This document shows, in pieces, positions 63,692-64,000 of a DNA stretch of 64,000 bases. A model generated the notes under the pieces. It was not told where the DNA came from. It made no database searches and was given only the letters and a program-made list of their open reading frames with translations. The translations under genes and the position numbers were made by a program. The stretch covers positions 310,001 through 374,000 of the forward strand of contig NZ_WQEG01000005.1 in assembly GCF_013033515.1 (NCBI RefSeq), in the 5' to 3' direction. Position 1 is the stretch's first letter. The number at the start of each line of letters is the position of its first letter. The stretch is from Ruegeria sp. HKCCA6707. Lineage in GTDB: Bacteria; Pseudomonadota; Alphaproteobacteria; Rhodobacterales; Rhodobacteraceae.

Positions 63692-64000
63692 AGTAACCTT
63701 CACTAACCTGAGACAAGAGAAGCAGTACTCCCGTCACGAGAGGATTCAAAACATAGCTGCGCCTTTCAAAAGCTTCTTTTGATACACTGACGAAAGGGGC
63801 GTTTTGGTCAGATATCCCATATAAACAAAACCATCGTGAGAGTTGTCACCCGTTGTATCAACGGAGGCCCACCCTGTAAGCGCACGTATGCTGTTACTAC
63901 TGGTGTTTATCAGCGCTGCGCTGGAACGCCCATGAGGGTCACATATTTTTTCATCTTTCGCTCCCTGGGTAGGCGATTTGATTGAGTTGAGGCGCCGGCA
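63692..64000. other. Window end, no confident gene
   Basis: Apart from the uncertain minus-strand frame listed separately, the last 310 bases show no recognisable gene, repeat or regulatory element. Confidence 0.5.
63745..64000 (-). CDS. Possible partial CDS, C-terminal end, function unknown
   Basis: On the minus strand a frame is open from the window edge to a TGA at 63745-63747 (about 84 codons). Part of its product reads PHGRSSAALINTSSNSIRAL and GDNSHDGFVYMGYLTKTPLS, with a composition (Ser/Thr/Asp/Gly) that could be an exported protein, but I recognise no domain and its start is outside the window. It ends 54 bases from the IS5 remnant's right end. It may be real, truncated, or chance. 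Confidence 0.3.

Noticed and set aside
63910..63954. Tiny minus-strand frame of 14 codons with a GGAGCG site
   Set aside because: Too short, no context as a leader peptide, and overlapping a longer open frame.

Overview
The window looks like chromosomal DNA of a marine alphaproteobacterium of the Rhodobacteraceae (Roseobacter group). This is inferred from the gene families: a BCCT transporter beside a non-pyrrolysine MttB homologue, a CoA-dependent anthranilate cluster, a GlpSTPQ/V-type glycerol ABC system with its DUF2160 protein, many PotABCD/Liv transporters, tight ATGA/GTGA gene overlaps, and an alphaproteobacterial palindromic repeat around TCCCGGACTTGATCCGGGA. There is no rRNA, no complete tRNA and no CRISPR array.

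Layout. 1-578: 3' end of an outer-membrane beta-barrel gene. 598-10725: a probable quaternary-amine or amino-acid catabolic island: GlxA/GbdR-like regulator, DHDPS-like lyase, PuuC-like aldehyde dehydrogenase, FAD amine oxidase and BCCT transporter (plus strand), facing two SDR dehydrogenases and an MttB-family methyltransferase (minus strand), with a clear terminator between the two arms. 10857-18412: a serine hydrolase, a DUF4173 membrane protein with a CreBC-like two-component system, and a Tat-exported CpdB-type nucleotidase. 18849-25521: an AraC regulator divergent from a run of exported proteins (two tandem amidohydrolases, a GYD-domain protein, an RcnB-like protein, an HlyD-type adaptor without a pump, a DUF3299 protein). 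25787-26854: YghZ-type aldo/keto reductase, followed by a gene-free stretch with tRNA-like fragments.

27435-40083 (minus strand): a 14-gene operon for uptake and aerobic CoA-dependent breakdown of 2-aminobenzoate (anthranilate). It holds a Liv-type ABC importer, CoA ligase, the diagnostic 2-aminobenzoyl-CoA monooxygenase/reductase fusion, beta-oxidation-like enzymes, RidA, a thioesterase and a MarR regulator. A 20-bp palindrome lies in front of it, and a broken glutaryl-CoA dehydrogenase start lies just beyond. 40632-45375: a CadC-like regulator divergent from a TTC38-like TPR protein, a GNAT acetyltransferase and a homocysteine methyltransferase-like protein, then a truncated SRPBCC gene.

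45954-54776 (minus strand): a nine-gene operon under a GntR regulator: ADP-ribosylglycohydrolase-family enzyme, PfkB kinase, PotABCD-type importer, MGH1-like glycoside hydrolase and cysteine hydrolase. This is the best candidate for an undescribed pathway, and I propose N-glycoside or glycosylated-amine salvage. 54891-63691: a BlaI/M56 sensor pair and the glycerol ABC operon, bracketed by two degenerate IS5-family remnants in opposite orientation. The last 250 bases contain only an uncertain partial reading frame.
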